DNA of 64,000 nucleotides from Kangiellaceae bacterium (GCA_026196875.1 JAPHTP010000105.1:1-64000), one strand, 5' to 3'. Shown: positions 28,156-38,609, numbered from the stretch's first letter. Translations and numbers: made by a program. The notes: a model not told the origin generated them from the letters alone.

Positions 28156-30036
28156 ATGAAAAAACAACATCGATTTTCCAGATCTTTTTTCTGGCTTTTA
28201 ATCTTACTTTCACCGTTCACTTATGCTGCTCCCAAAGCACCGACCATTGCTTGGATGCCCACTCAATATGAAGCCCCAGCGCAATATACTATCACCTGGA
28301 ATATGTGGTGGGGTACAAACGGTAACGAATGGCGCCTAATACAAAACGGCCAAGTAATTCATACTGCAACGTTGCAGCCCAACGGTCAAAACGCACAAAG
28401 CGCTAGCCTACAACTTTCTGCAGTAGAAGAAGGTAATTATGCCTACAAAGTTAGTTTATGTATTGTTGAGGGAGCACAAGAATCTTGCGCAGAAAGCCCG
28501 GTAAAAAACATTCAAGTCGGCGCAGGGAATTCAGGTTCGGACCTGAAAAAGCCGGCTACTCCAACCTTGGATAACATTCAAGGCAACTTAGATCTAAGTA
28601 TCGGTACAGTTTCTCCTGAAATTAAATGGAACAAGTGGTCAGGCGAGTCAGGTTCTATCTGGCATGTTAATCAAAACAATGTTCGAGTTTATAGCCAAAA
28701 TATCTCCCCAGCTTCGCAACAGTCTGGCTCCCACCAGATCAACCTTACTACTGAAGGAGATTACGTTTTTAAAATTGAACTCTGTAATCAAGATCTGCAG
28801 CAAGAACTTTGCAGTGAAAGTGCGAGTGAAACTGTGACTGTTATTAAATCTGGAGGAAATCCTAATCCGGATAAACCCAACCCAATAGCAAAACCTGGCG
28901 GCGGATATACACTTACTCAGGCTGAAATTGACGCAATGGAAGGTCAACTTACTTCTTCCGAGCAGTTTCAACTGGTTAAAGGTTCGATTGAAACCCGTTC
29001 CAATGTCGAAGTGGAAGCGGTCACTCCTGGCCGTACCGACAATCCCGAAAACGTCAAGCGAGTAGAAGCGATCTTAAATGAAACGCTTTGGAATTACACT
29101 TTCCCTGAAAGGCACCAAGACTATTCTTATACTCGTTTCTTAAGAGCCGTGGCTAAGTTTAAGGCGTTTTGTGGAACCTATTCCGACGGACGAGACAGCG
29201 ATGCAATTTGTCGCAAATCATTGGCGACAATGTTCGCCCACTTCACTCAAGAAACCGGCGGTCACAACCCCAATTCTGCAATCGAAGAATGGCGGCAAGG
29301 TTTAGTTTACCTGCGCGAACTGGGCTGTAGCGAAACGGGTCCAGGCTGTGAATACAACAATGAGTGTTCTCCTGCAACTTGGCAAGGAGAAACCTGGCCA
29401 TGTGGCAAGAATGCCGATGGCAGTTTTAAAAAGTATTTCGGCCGCGGTGCTAAACAATTAAGTTACAACTATAACTACGGACCTTTTTCTCAAGCTATGT
29501 TTGGCGATATATCGGTATTACTTAACGATCCAGATAGAGTGGCACGTACCTGGCTAAACTTAGCATCTGCCGTGTTTTTCTTTGTATACCCACAACCGCC
29601 AAAACCAAGCATGTTGCATGTAATAGATGGAACCTGGCAGCCGAATTCACATGATTTAAGCTTAGGTATTACCGCAGGATTCGGTGCTACGACCAACATT
29701 ATCAATGGTGGTATTGAATGTAATTCATCAAGCGGTCAAGAAAAAGCACAGTCACTTAACCGAATCGCTTATTACAAAAAACATGCTGAATCATTAAGTG
29801 TACCGATCCCCGCGGATGAGCAGTTAGGCTGCGCCAATCAAGGACGCTTTGATACGCAGGGCGCCGGCGCGATGCTAATTAGTCTTGATCAAGATTGGAG
29901 TTATCACGCAGATATGCCTGAAGGTAAAAGTTTTATGTGTAAAACCGTTGGCTATCAAACAGCTTACTCGTTACTGATTCCCGGAGACTATCAGAAGTGT
30001 GTTGAAAAGCATTTTAATGTTGAGGTGGTCGAGTAG
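28156..30036 (+). CDS. Secreted GH19 chitinase with two N-terminal chitinase-associated modules
   Basis: The protein has 626 residues, a good GGAGAGA ribosome site and a signal peptide ending TYAA. Residues about 26-121 are a module beginning PKAPTIAWMPTQYEAPAQY with a conserved NMWWG motif; a second, diverged copy (WNKWSGESG) spans about 132-230. These look like the FN3/Ig-like modules of bacterial chitinases, probably chitin-binding. The catalytic domain (about 275-626) is GH19: Glu366 in HFTQETGGH is the likely acid, and GRGAKQLSYNYNYG (430-443) is the family signature. Many Cys suggest disulfides. It hydrolyses chitin by an inverting mechanism outside the cell. It is followed 245 bp later by a GH18 chitinase with the same N-terminal module, so the pair probably acts together. 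Confidence 0.94.
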   Translation: MKKQHRFSRSFFWLLILLSPFTYAAPKAPTIAWMPTQYEAPAQYTITWNMWWGTNGNEWRLIQNGQVIHTATLQPNGQNAQSASLQLSAVEEGNYAYKVSLCIVEGAQESCAESPVKNIQVGAGNSGSDLKKPATPTLDNIQGNLDLSIGTVSPEIKWNKWSGESGSIWHVNQNNVRVYSQNISPASQQSGSHQINLTTEGDYVFKIELCNQDLQQELCSESASETVTVIKSGGNPNPDKPNPIAKPGGGYTLTQAEIDAMEGQLTSSEQFQLVKGSIETRSNVEVEAVTPGRTDNPENVKRVEAILNETLWNYTFPERHQDYSYTRFLRAVAKFKAFCGTYSDGRDSDAICRKSLATMFAHFTQETGGHNPNSAIEEWRQGLVYLRELGCSETGPGCEYNNECSPATWQGETWPCGKNADGSFKKYFGRGAKQLSYNYNYGPFSQAMFGDISVLLNDPDRVARTWLNLASAVFFFVYPQPPKPSMLHVIDGTWQPNSHDLSLGITAGFGATTNIINGGIECNSSSGQEKAQSLNRIAYYKKHAESLSVPIPADEQLGCANQGRFDTQGAGAMLISLDQDWSYHADMPEGKSFMCKTVGYQTAYSLLIPGDYQKCVEKHFNVEVVE

Positions 30037-30117
30037 GTTCTTCGAACGATTCTTTTTTCCTTGAGGAGAGGGAAAACTAACTTCCTGATCTAAATAACAT
30101 GGCGATATTCAACTCCA

Positions 30118-30158
30118 CCTCCTTGTCCCTCCCCTTGCTAAGGGGAGGGGCAAGGAGG
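30118..30158. repeat. Near-perfect 19-bp inverted repeat between the chitinase genes
   Basis: CCTCCTTGTCCCTCCCCTT and its complement pair over 19 positions, with one G-T wobble in RNA and a 3-nt loop GCT. It lies 82 bp after the GH19 stop and 124 bp before the GH18 start. There is no T-tract on either side, so it is not a classic terminator. Its purine/pyrimidine composition differs sharply from the AT-rich surroundings and resembles dispersed REP- or MITE-type hairpins. No second copy was noticed in this window. Confidence 0.75.
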
Positions 30159-30281
30159 AACTAAGCCATTTCAATAATTTCAGTGAATCTGGAAAACAAA
30201 ATCAAATAACAACTAGCAAATTATAAAAACCAAAACCGACAAAAAGCACAAAAAATTAACCAAAACTAAACGGAAATCAAA

Positions 30282-33200
30282 ATGAAACAAAAAAACAATT
30301 CGACCAAAAAGCTTTTGTGGTCGGCGTTGCTTTCTAGTTCGGTTTTACTATCGAACTTGGTTCAAGCAGCACCGGGAAAACCTAACATAGCCTGGATGCC
30401 GACGACTTATGAAGCGCCGGCTCAGTATACCGTCCACTGGGACATGTGGTGGGGCAACAACGGCAACGTTTGGTACCTTTTGGAAAACGGAAACGTGATC
30501 CATACTGGTAACCTTACCCCCAACGGAAAAAACCAACAAAGTGCGGAATACACTGTCAACCAATCATCAGGTGGTAGCTACACCTATTTAGTTAAACTCT
30601 GCGACAACACGGTATCTCCTGAATCGTGTACAGAAAGCGGCACTAAAACAATTACCGTAAATGGTGATGCAGTCAACCAACCTCCTGTTGTTAATGCTGG
30701 CGCAGATCAAACAATCGAATTTGATACATCAGCAGCATTAAATGGTAGTTACAGCGATGATGGATTATCTTCGCCGGTAACCGTTTCCTGGTCACAAACC
30801 TCCGGAACAGGGACTGCTACATTCGCCAATTCATCAGCAGCAGCGACCAGCGCAACTTTTTCAGCGTCGGGAAGTTATACACTACGCTTATCAGTAAATG
30901 ACGGTGAATTCACTTCAACCGATGATGTAGTTATTACGGTCAACCAACCTCCGGTCAATCAACCGCCTGTGGTTAATGCGGGGGCTGACTCTGTGATTGA
31001 ATTAGGACAATCTGCGAGCTTAAATGGTAGCTATACTGACGATGGCTTAGCCTCGCCAATCACTGTTTCCTGGTCGCAGGTTTCCGGCGCTGGAACAACG
31101 ACTTTCGCCGACCCAAGTGCCACGACAACCACTGCTTCTTTTTCGGTAGCCGGAAGCTATACTCTTCGTTTGTCAGTCAATGATAGCGAGTTTACTTCAA
31201 CCGATGATGTTGTGGTTACAGTCAATGAGCCGCAACCGAACCAACCACCGATTGCCAATGCAGGTGCTGATTTCACTGCGACACTTGGTCAGGCCAGCCA
31301 GCTTAACGGTACTTATACTGATGATGGAAAATCGTCTCCTATAACTGAAAGCTGGGTTAAGGTTTCAGGTCCCGGTACGGTGACTTTCTCTGATGCTTCT
31401 GTTGGAAATTCAAGTGCGACCTTCTCCGCGGTGGGAAGTTATGTCCTTTCCTATACAGTAGATGACAGCGAGTTTAGTTCCAGTGATCAAGTATCAGTAA
31501 CCGTCAGCGATACGCCAGTTTCTCATGAGGCTTGCCGTCCTGATGGATTATATGCAACGCCCAGCGTTCAATCACCTTACTGTACAAAATATGATACCGA
31601 TGGACGCGAAAAAATGGGCGGTAAAACTAGACGTGTTATTGGTTACTTTACTAGTTGGAGGACCGGAAACAATGGCCCTGCTTATCTGGCCCATCAAATT
31701 CCCTGGGAGCACTTAACACATATCAATTATGCTTTCGCGCATGTTGACGGTAACAATAGAGTATCTGTTGGCGCAGACTCTACTAACAACCCTGCAACAG
31801 GAATGGAATGGCCAGGAGTCGCAGGAGCAGAAATGGACCCAGCTTTCCCTTACAAAGGACATTTCAACTTACTCAATAAATTTAAGAAGCAACACCCTCA
31901 CGTTAAAACCATGATTTCTGTTGGTGGCTGGGCCGAAACGGGTGGCTACTTTGACTCAAACGGTAATCGCGTTGCTAGTGGTGGTTTCTATACCATGACA
32001 ACTAATGCTGATGGCTCAATCAATCATACCGGTATTAATACCTTTGCTGATTCAGCTGTAGACTTTATCCGTCAATACGGCTTTGATGGTGTCGATATCG
32101 ATTACGAGTACGCTACATCAATGAACGACGCAGGTAACCCTGATGACTTTGCGATCTCTAATGGATTACGCGCAGGATTAAATGCTTCTTACCTGGAATT
32201 AATGAAAGTGTTGCGTGAAAAACTTGACGCGGCCGGCGCACAAGATGGTATCCATTATTTGTTAACAGTAGCGGCGCCTTCTTCCGGTTATTTGTTACGT
32301 GGCATGGAAGTCTATGACTCGGCTAAATACTTAGACTACGTCAACATCATGTCTTACGACTTACACGGCGCCTGGAATCAGTTTGTCGGCCCGAATGCCG
32401 CGCTGTTCGATAATGGCCAAGATTCAGAGCTGCTTGCCTGGAATGCTTACGGTGGCGCTTATGAGAATATTGGTTACCTTAATACCGATTGGGCTTACCA
32501 TTATTTCCGCGGTTCAATTCCTGCCGGCCGAATCAACATTGGTGTGCCCTACTACACCCGAGGATGGCAAGGGGTTCAAGGAGGTACCAATGGTCTATGG
32601 GGAACAGCTTCGTTACCTGATCAAGCGCAATGTCCTCCGGGCACCGGCACCGGTGAAACCAACAAATGTGGCTATGGCGCGGTTGGTATCGATAATTTGT
32701 GGCACGATAAAAATTCTTTAGGCGAAGAAATGGGCGCAGGCTCAAACCCTATGTGGCATGCTAAGAACTTAGAAAACGGCATTCTTGGAAGCTATGTAGA
32801 AAGTTATGGTCTTGATCCGGTAAATAATCCAGAACACCAACTACAAGGCACTTACACGCGTAATTACAACTCAATTATGGTTACTCCCTGGCTATGGAAT
32901 GATCAGAAGAAGGTATTTATTTCAACGGAAGATTTAGAGTCAATTAATACTAAAGCCGACTACGTAGTTAACACAGGCATCGGCGGAATTATGTTCTGGG
33001 AATTGGCCGGAGACTTCCGATTTAATAGTTCTAAAGGCGAATATGAAATGGGAACCTCGATGACCGAAGCCATTGCGACCAAATTTGCTAGTGCAGCGCC
33101 TTATGGAAATAAACGCGCCGAAGTTGTCATGCCAACAGAACAAATTGACGTACAAATTTCAGTTAGCGGATTTGCGCTAGGGGATAGTAACTATCCGATT

Positions 33201-33785
33201 ACGCCAGAGCTCACCATCAAGAATAAAACCGGTGTGGAATTGCCGGGCGGCACCGAATTCTATTTTGATTACGCTACTTCAGCACCAGGTTCAATGAATG
33301 ATCAAAGTGGTGCCGGACTCGCAGTGATTACTGATGGCTCAAATTCAGCGGGTAATAATATCGGTGGTCTGGAAAATAATTTCCACAGAGTGAAATTTGC
33401 ACTACCTAGCTATCAAACGCTTCCTGATGGTGCAGAGTGGACTGTTAAGGTGCGCTATTACTTACCAATTTCCATGTTTTCAAACTGGGTCGTTAAAGTT
33501 AACGGCAACGAATTTGCAATTAAACAAGAATATCCGCAATTGCCAACCGGAGATCTAGGATCTGACCCAGGCAACCCTGGTGGTGATACTTGTGTATCTT
33601 TGAATATCGATCCAATCCAATACAATGAATATCCAAACTGGCCAAGAAACGATTGGGCAGGTAATCCTAATCACGCGGCGCAAGGTGATCGCATGCGCCA
33701 TAACGGTTCAGTTCATCAAGCGAAGTACTGGACTACTGCGGTGCCGGGAACTGGAGATAGCTGGACATTTGTTTGTAGTTACTAA
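30282..33785 (+). CDS. Secreted GH18 chitinase with PKD repeats and C-terminal chitin-binding module
   Basis: The 1,167-residue protein has a signal peptide ending LVQAA. Residues about 30-125 match the GH19 neighbour's module ([20 protein letters not shown]). Three PKD-like domains follow (about 128-410), each with NQPPxxNAGAD and GSYxLxxxVxD. The GH18 catalytic domain (about 440-940) contains SVGGW and DGVDIDYE, with Glu609 as the catalytic acid in the DxxDxDxE motif. A CBM-like immunoglobulin-fold region (about 945-1090) comes next, and then a short CBM5/12-like domain (about 1103-1167) with aromatic residues in YPNW, DWAGN and AKYWT. It should cleave chitin by the substrate-assisted retaining mechanism, outside the cell. 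The hairpin terminator after the stop closes the chitinase region. Confidence 0.95.
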   Translation: MKQKNNSTKKLLWSALLSSSVLLSNLVQAAPGKPNIAWMPTTYEAPAQYTVHWDMWWGNNGNVWYLLENGNVIHTGNLTPNGKNQQSAEYTVNQSSGGSYTYLVKLCDNTVSPESCTESGTKTITVNGDAVNQPPVVNAGADQTIEFDTSAALNGSYSDDGLSSPVTVSWSQTSGTGTATFANSSAAATSATFSASGSYTLRLSVNDGEFTSTDDVVITVNQPPVNQPPVVNAGADSVIELGQSASLNGSYTDDGLASPITVSWSQVSGAGTTTFADPSATTTTASFSVAGSYTLRLSVNDSEFTSTDDVVVTVNEPQPNQPPIANAGADFTATLGQASQLNGTYTDDGKSSPITESWVKVSGPGTVTFSDASVGNSSATFSAVGSYVLSYTVDDSEFSSSDQVSVTVSDTPVSHEACRPDGLYATPSVQSPYCTKYDTDGREKMGGKTRRVIGYFTSWRTGNNGPAYLAHQIPWEHLTHINYAFAHVDGNNRVSVGADSTNNPATGMEWPGVAGAEMDPAFPYKGHFNLLNKFKKQHPHVKTMISVGGWAETGGYFDSNGNRVASGGFYTMTTNADGSINHTGINTFADSAVDFIRQYGFDGVDIDYEYATSMNDAGNPDDFAISNGLRAGLNASYLELMKVLREKLDAAGAQDGIHYLLTVAAPSSGYLLRGMEVYDSAKYLDYVNIMSYDLHGAWNQFVGPNAALFDNGQDSELLAWNAYGGAYENIGYLNTDWAYHYFRGSIPAGRINIGVPYYTRGWQGVQGGTNGLWGTASLPDQAQCPPGTGTGETNKCGYGAVGIDNLWHDKNSLGEEMGAGSNPMWHAKNLENGILGSYVESYGLDPVNNPEHQLQGTYTRNYNSIMVTPWLWNDQKKVFISTEDLESINTKADYVVNTGIGGIMFWELAGDFRFNSSKGEYEMGTSMTEAIATKFASAAPYGNKRAEVVMPTEQIDVQISVSGFALGDSNYPITPELTIKNKTGVELPGGTEFYFDYATSAPGSMNDQSGAGLAVITDGSNSAGNNIGGLENNFHRVKFALPSYQTLPDGAEWTVKVRYYLPISMFSNWVVKVNGNEFAIKQEYPQLPTGDLGSDPGNPGGDTCVSLNIDPIQYNEYPNWPRNDWAGNPNHAAQGDRMRHNGSVHQAKYWTTAVPGTGDSWTFVCSY

Positions 33786-33806
33786 TAGCAACACAGCTCC
33801 AACATC

Positions 33807-33834
33807 TAGTCGCCTTTAGCAATAAAGGCGACTA
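33807..33834. terminator. Hairpin between convergent chitinase and YHS genes
   Basis: TAGTCGCCTTTA and TAAAGGCGACTA form a perfect 12-bp stem with a GCAA tetraloop. On the plus strand TTGCTTT follows, a weak T-tract. It sits 22 bp after the GH18 stop and 19 bp from the stop of the convergent gene, so it may serve both. Confidence 0.75.
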
Positions 33835-33852
33835 TTGCTTTCAAACTCCCGA

Positions 33853-34314
33853 CTATTCTTTAAAGTTAGCCTCAACATCCGCAATTTTTTCTTGCCAGTT
33901 TATTTCTGACTTAGCTAGGTATGCGGGAATATCCTTACGCCAGGTATTGCGCACTGAAAAACTATAATTTAAATAGAGCTTTCCATCGTGCAAGGTATAG
34001 GCTTCCGGATCGGATGACACAACAAGTCCTTTCGACATGGCATAAGCGCAATACCCCCCATACTCAGGCGCAAACTTATCTGGATTATTTATAAATTTGG
34101 TTCGATTCTCCTCACTACTAAAATTCCAAATCGAACCTTTATAAGAATAGGAAAAATTACGATTACCTTTAACAGCTTTGTCTTGCTCAAAATACGCTAC
34201 AGTATCAAACCCTTCAATTGCAACACCTTCATCTTGATAGATGGGCGCATTACCTAAACTGGTACATGCTGTAAGTAATAGGCCTAAAGAAACGATAATT
34301 AAACGAGTTAACAA
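33853..34314 (-). CDS. YHS-domain lipoprotein
   Basis: The 153-residue product starts at a TTG, supported by GGAGG 7 nt upstream. The signal LGLLLTAC makes it a lipoprotein (Cys17). The rest is a YHS-type domain: AIEGFDTVAYF at the start, FSSEENRTKFINNPDKFAPEYGGYC in two adjoining motifs, and YAMSKG. The YHS domain is found in proteins linked to copper or other metals, but in this lipoprotein family the function is not established. It is monocistronic and converges on the GH18 gene. Confidence 0.85.
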   Translation of the reverse strand: MLTRLIIVSLGLLLTACTSLGNAPIYQDEGVAIEGFDTVAYFEQDKAVKGNRNFSYSYKGSIWNFSSEENRTKFINNPDKFAPEYGGYCAYAMSKGLVVSSDPEAYTLHDGKLYLNYSFSVRNTWRKDIPAYLAKSEINWQEKIADVEANFKE

Positions 34315-34520
34315 ATCTTATCCTCCTCTGAATGAACACAATAGAAATATGCACCTAGTTCAAGAATTTAAATACTTAAATGCAATTTCAATAAACTTTA
34401 ATTCTTCACATTAGAGTCAACTTGTTCGATTAAGTTACACTCAAACCGATTGTGATACTTTTTTGATAACTTTTGCTTTGAAAATTGCTATGATTAATTA
34501 AACGACATAATTCATAACAA

Positions 34521-36776
34521 ATGCGTCCTTTTCAAAAAGAGCTATCTTCAAACTTAATAAGTAGGTTAAACAGCACCAAGGCGCTAGTAATCCTCGGCAT
34601 TATTTTATTGTTTTCCATTGCCGGGCTAAAAGACCTTAAACTCAGCGCCAACTACCGAGTCTACTTTGATCCGGACTCTTCTCTCTATCAACTAGATCAA
34701 TCTATTAGCGATAAATATAAACTGACCGACAGCTTGCTCCTAGTATTATCCAGCGATATTGACTTTTTAGAAGAGCGCGCATGGAATTCCGTTCGCAAAC
34801 TCACCGACGTTTTAACGGAGCTCCCTCCAGTTACGCAAGTGAAAAACTACCAAATCATAGCAGAAAGCAATAATAGCCAGCCCTATAACGCCGAATTTGA
34901 TGAGGAGTGGCAAGCGAACAAAACTTTAGCAGAACGCCAGAAGCTTTACTTTACTCATCCTCGCGCAGCACAGGTTTTATCTCAAGATGGAAGAACTGCT
35001 TTGCTCAAGATTGAAGTTGACTTGGGAGGCAATCCCAGCGCACGTAATATCTTGTCTTTCAATCAGTCGGTAGCAGCTCAAGTCAATCAATTCAGAGCCG
35101 AATTTCCATTTATTAGTAATGTTCGATTTGGCGGCGTGCAAACGCTCAATAAAGCTTATATTGAAGTAGTAAGACATGACCTCAAATTCTTTATCCCAGG
35201 CTTGTTTGTTATTTTTTCGATTGGACTCTACTTTTTCTATCGAGATACCCGAGTAATAGCTATTGTCTTATCATGTGGCTTCTTATCCGTCCTTTCTGCT
35301 TTTGGGGTCGCAGGCTGGTTTGGTTTTAACCTGGCAGCTATAAATGCTTTTGTACCAGTCATTATCGTGAGCATTAGCATTGCAACCTCTGCCCACTTAT
35401 TCACCATATTTTTTCAAAAATTACGAGCTAATAATGACGTTGACTTTGCCATTACGAGCAGTATCAAAGAGAACTTTCTCGCTATAAGTTTAAGTAACTT
35501 AACCACCGCAGCAGGATTTATACTATTACTTTCGAGTCCGTCTCCTCCAGTTCGAGTAGTTGGGATTTTAGTCGCGACAGGCACATTATTTAGTTATCTT
35601 TGCTCCCAATTACTACTCCCATTCTTAGTCAGCAAGTACTTGAACAAGGTCGCACCGAAGCGGCTAGAAATAATTCACAAAACTTCGAACTTAGAGAATT
35701 TTAAACGTCAACTCTTGGCAAACCCTAAAATGGCCTATGCAATGCTGGCCATTTTTTTGGCAATAAGTATCGCGGGCTTTGTAAAACTTGAAGTAAATGA
35801 CAATGTATACGAATACTTCCCAGAAAATCACCAATTTAGTCTGACCACCCAAGATATCAAGACAGAATTTGGTGGTATTTCTAGAATAGTTCTCTCTGTA
35901 GACAGTGGTAAAGACTACGGTGTTCTAGACAAAGATTATTTGGTATTTATCGATAAGTTAACCCTGTGGTTAAAGTCACATGACAATATCATTTATGCAA
36001 ATAACATCAATCAATTAATCCAACAGCAAGGCGTAAGCCTTAGTTACTTGGGCAAATTAGCGAAAACTGAAACTCCATCTAGTATTGGGATAGCCAGTGA
36101 AGTCTCGCCCGAGTTTCGTGAGTCGAAAATAGAGCTGATACTAACAACTTCGGACGCTAAGAATACCTTGAATTTGGCTCAAAAAATTGAAAACTGGGTC
36201 GCTCATAATAATTCTCCCTATATTACATCTAACTCTGTTGGGCCTGATGTAATGTTTTCCGAATTAGGTAAGCGAAACAGTGAAAGCCTCTTCTATTCAC
36301 TAATCTTGGCTTTGATTATGATTGCTCTGCTTATAGGTTGGTTGTTTCGCTCGATCAGAATTACTATCTTAGCCTTAATCTGTAACATAGTGCCTTTAAC
36401 TACGGTCTATGCTTTGTGGTTTCTCTCTGGCGGCTACTTAAGCTTAGGTAGCAGCGTTATGATGGGTATGATTATGGGCATTTTGGTAGACGATACCATC
36501 CATTTATTAGTTAAATACAAACACTCTCAGAGTGAGCCTTTAGTCGATCCTATCGATTCTATATTTAGGTCGGTTGCGCCGGCAATATTGATAACTAGCC
36601 TAACATTAATCGCCGGCTTATTAATCGGTCTGCTTTCCAATTTTCGACCGATTGTAGAGTTAAGTGGGTTATCTGCAGCGACTATTTTTGTTGCTTTGCT
36701 TGTCGATTTGAGCTTACTACCTATAGCGCTCAAAAACGTTAAGGGTAACAGCCTAAATACTGATAAGGGGTCTTAG
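34521..36776 (+). CDS. RND/MMPL-family transporter, first gene of a three-gene operon
   Basis: The 751-residue protein has the RND superfamily layout in single-chain form: one TM helix (about 20-38), a large periplasmic domain, a block of five TM helices (about 225-425), a second periplasmic domain (about 430-585) and a final block of TM helices (about 590-745). GILVDDTIHLL in the second block is the acidic TM motif typical of proton-driven RND/MMPL proteins. It resembles the lipid or hydrophobe exporters of the MMPL/Patched-like branch more than AcrB. The downstream di-iron protein starts 1 nt after the stop. Together with the condensing enzyme this suggests export of a lipid-like product; that is inference, and the cargo is unknown. 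Confidence 0.88.
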   Translation: MRPFQKELSSNLISRLNSTKALVILGIILLFSIAGLKDLKLSANYRVYFDPDSSLYQLDQSISDKYKLTDSLLLVLSSDIDFLEERAWNSVRKLTDVLTELPPVTQVKNYQIIAESNNSQPYNAEFDEEWQANKTLAERQKLYFTHPRAAQVLSQDGRTALLKIEVDLGGNPSARNILSFNQSVAAQVNQFRAEFPFISNVRFGGVQTLNKAYIEVVRHDLKFFIPGLFVIFSIGLYFFYRDTRVIAIVLSCGFLSVLSAFGVAGWFGFNLAAINAFVPVIIVSISIATSAHLFTIFFQKLRANNDVDFAITSSIKENFLAISLSNLTTAAGFILLLSSPSPPVRVVGILVATGTLFSYLCSQLLLPFLVSKYLNKVAPKRLEIIHKTSNLENFKRQLLANPKMAYAMLAIFLAISIAGFVKLEVNDNVYEYFPENHQFSLTTQDIKTEFGGISRIVLSVDSGKDYGVLDKDYLVFIDKLTLWLKSHDNIIYANNINQLIQQQGVSLSYLGKLAKTETPSSIGIASEVSPEFRESKIELILTTSDAKNTLNLAQKIENWVAHNNSPYITSNSVGPDVMFSELGKRNSESLFYSLILALIMIALLIGWLFRSIRITILALICNIVPLTTVYALWFLSGGYLSLGSSVMMGMIMGILVDDTIHLLVKYKHSQSEPLVDPIDSIFRSVAPAILITSLTLIAGLLIGLLSNFRPIVELSGLSAATIFVALLVDLSLLPIALKNVKGNSLNTDKGS

Positions 36777-36777
36777 A

Positions 36778-37485
36778 TTGTATCGCGAAAATGATTTTCT
36801 CTGCTTCCCACTTCCTGCTAATTCGAGCAGGAATATAAGCCACTGGAGCAATAAGTGGCTTGACGAGTTTGGCAATGATAACTTAGGCTTCAACGATGAA
36901 ACACTAATTCAACTGGCTAATCTTGTACCCTTGCTTTTGTGTGGTGAACAATCGGCAGTACTCATTTTTAATCGGTTCAGCGAATCCCTAACTCAGCAAG
37001 AAATCTGCGACTCAATCAACAAGTTTAGCGAAATTGAATCGGATGAACACCAGCATGAATTAGCGCTACAAAAATTACTAAGCGCACTGCCAAGACCTGA
37101 GAATTTACACCAATTGAAGCGGCGCTCTCAGAGATTTTATGCCAACTTATCAAGTAACGTCGGCTTACCTCAGCAATTTGCACAAATTGCAGTGCTTGAT
37201 AGTTGTGTTTGCAGAATCATGAGAGAAATGGAGACAAGTAAACTACGTAAGCAACCTATTCTCAGCTATTTATTTTCGAAGATAAAGAAAGACGAGGCAC
37301 GCCACGTCAATATTAGTCGCCAACAAGCCCTCCAGCTAGGCTTAAACAAACATCAAATGCTAGAGCAAGCAGAAAGTATCAGCAAAAAGCTAGTGGATCT
37401 GTTAACGCCATCCGCTATGTCATTCGATGCACTAGAAGTTGATCCCGATAGATTGTTTAACAAGTTATTGGGAGCTTATCAGTGA
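36778..37485 (+). CDS. Ferritin-like di-iron protein, putative oxygenase
   Basis: The 235-residue protein starts at TTG with AAGGGG 7 nt upstream, 1 nt past the transporter stop. The sequence shows the two half-sites of a four-helix di-iron protein: Glu57, then EHQH (Glu90, His93), Glu150 or Glu152, then EARH (Glu173, His176). This spacing is that of ferritin-like carboxylate-bridged di-iron enzymes, such as oxygenases or desaturases. I do not recognise the specific subfamily. Its position between an RND transporter and a FabH-like condensing enzyme suggests it modifies (hydroxylates, desaturates or N-oxidises) the product of that enzyme; this is inference. Its stop overlaps the next start (GTGA), so the three genes are probably translationally coupled. 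Confidence 0.75.
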   Translation: MYRENDFLCFPLPANSSRNISHWSNKWLDEFGNDNLGFNDETLIQLANLVPLLLCGEQSAVLIFNRFSESLTQQEICDSINKFSEIESDEHQHELALQKLLSALPRPENLHQLKRRSQRFYANLSSNVGLPQQFAQIAVLDSCVCRIMREMETSKLRKQPILSYLFSKIKKDEARHVNISRQQALQLGLNKHQMLEQAESISKKLVDLLTPSAMSFDALEVDPDRLFNKLLGAYQ

Positions 37486-38543
37486 CAGTCAGATTTGCTC
37501 CAGGCAAAGTAAAACTGGTTGCTTCTGCTTCATTTCTACCCGGGCCAGCAATCAGTAACCTCCAACTAGTTGAAATCCTAAAAACTAAATGTAGTAACAA
37601 ACACGCCCGCATCGCTAAATTAATCTCTTCTCGTTTAGGAATAAACTATCGTCATTTTTGTAGAGATTTTAGTACAGATAAAATTGAGAATAAATTATCT
37701 TCTGTTGACCTAGGTGTGCAAGTCATCGAAAAATTGCTTAAGGTAGGTTGCTTCAATATCAATGACATTGGATATTTGATCGGGCATACAACAACTCCGG
37801 CAACTCAGCTTCCTCCCAATACTGCATGGGTAGCAGACCAGTTAGGCTTAGAGAATCCTTACATGGAATTGCGCCAGGCGTGTACGGGGTTTGCCAATGC
37901 GCTGCAAGTTGCTATGCCTATGCTAATGGATCCAGCGCTTAACTTCGTCGCAATTGTTGGAACGGAAATAGGCTCGATGTACTGCAAATTTGATAGCGAC
38001 TTTATGAGCCAGGAACAACTGGTAAATTTAGTTCAGATGGGTGATGGTGCGGGAGCAGTCCTCCTCTCAAAAGATGACAACTGTGGTCGCCACACTATTT
38101 CGGATATTTATTTTGGACATATCGGCTTAAATCAGGACTCCGCATTTAAAATTGACGGCGCAGGAAGTTTAGATCCATTCTGTGAATCGGGTATTCCTAA
38201 ATTTTCACATGATGTTGAAGGTGTTAGAAAACGAGGTGAGAAGCTATTCGAACAGGGATTAAGTGCGGTATTGAGCAGAGGTTATCAGCTAGATGATTTT
38301 GATTTTATTATACCTCATCAAGTCAATGGGCACTTAGCTAAGTTAGTAAGCAAACATTTGAACGTACCCGCTAATAAAGTGGTGGTAGACGCAGACAGAT
38401 TAGGCAATTTAGGTTCGGCGGCGATTTGGGTAAGTCTAGATAGGTTAATTAATTCTGGCAAACTAAAACAAGGCAACAGAGTTTTAGTTTTGGGCGCCGA
38501 AGCCACCAAATATATGTACGGCGGATTCGTATATACTCATTAG
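37482..38543 (+). CDS. FabH-like (KAS III family) condensing enzyme
   Basis: The 353-residue product starts at GTG in the GTGA overlap with the preceding stop. The thiolase-fold triad is visible: Cys134 in RQACTGFANA, His279 in IPHQVNGH and Asn309 in GNLGSAA, matching Cys-His-Asn of beta-ketoacyl-ACP synthase III. The enzyme should make a C-C or ester bond between an acyl thioester and a malonyl or other acceptor. It is unlikely to be the housekeeping FabH, because no fab genes flank it and it sits with a transporter and a di-iron protein; some KAS III paralogues start natural products or special lipids. No ACP, ligase or other biosynthetic gene is next to it, so the pathway would rely on cellular acyl pools. 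Confidence 0.88.
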   Translation: MTVRFAPGKVKLVASASFLPGPAISNLQLVEILKTKCSNKHARIAKLISSRLGINYRHFCRDFSTDKIENKLSSVDLGVQVIEKLLKVGCFNINDIGYLIGHTTTPATQLPPNTAWVADQLGLENPYMELRQACTGFANALQVAMPMLMDPALNFVAIVGTEIGSMYCKFDSDFMSQEQLVNLVQMGDGAGAVLLSKDDNCGRHTISDIYFGHIGLNQDSAFKIDGAGSLDPFCESGIPKFSHDVEGVRKRGEKLFEQGLSAVLSRGYQLDDFDFIIPHQVNGHLAKLVSKHLNVPANKVVVDADRLGNLGSAAIWVSLDRLINSGKLKQGNRVLVLGAEATKYMYGGFVYTH

Positions 38544-38559
38544 CAATATAGTATGTAAA

Positions 38560-38584
38560 AAAGCCACCTTATTCGGGCGGCTTT
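38560..38584. terminator. Bidirectional terminator between the condensing-enzyme operon and a convergent gene
   Basis: AAAGCCACC and GGCGGCTTT form a 9-bp stem with one A-C mismatch and a 7-nt loop. On the minus strand GGTGGC is followed by six T residues, so it looks stronger for the gene at 38610-39173 than for the operon. Confidence 0.75.
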
Positions 38585-38609
38585 CTAAAAATACAGAGTC
38601 TATAAGCTG

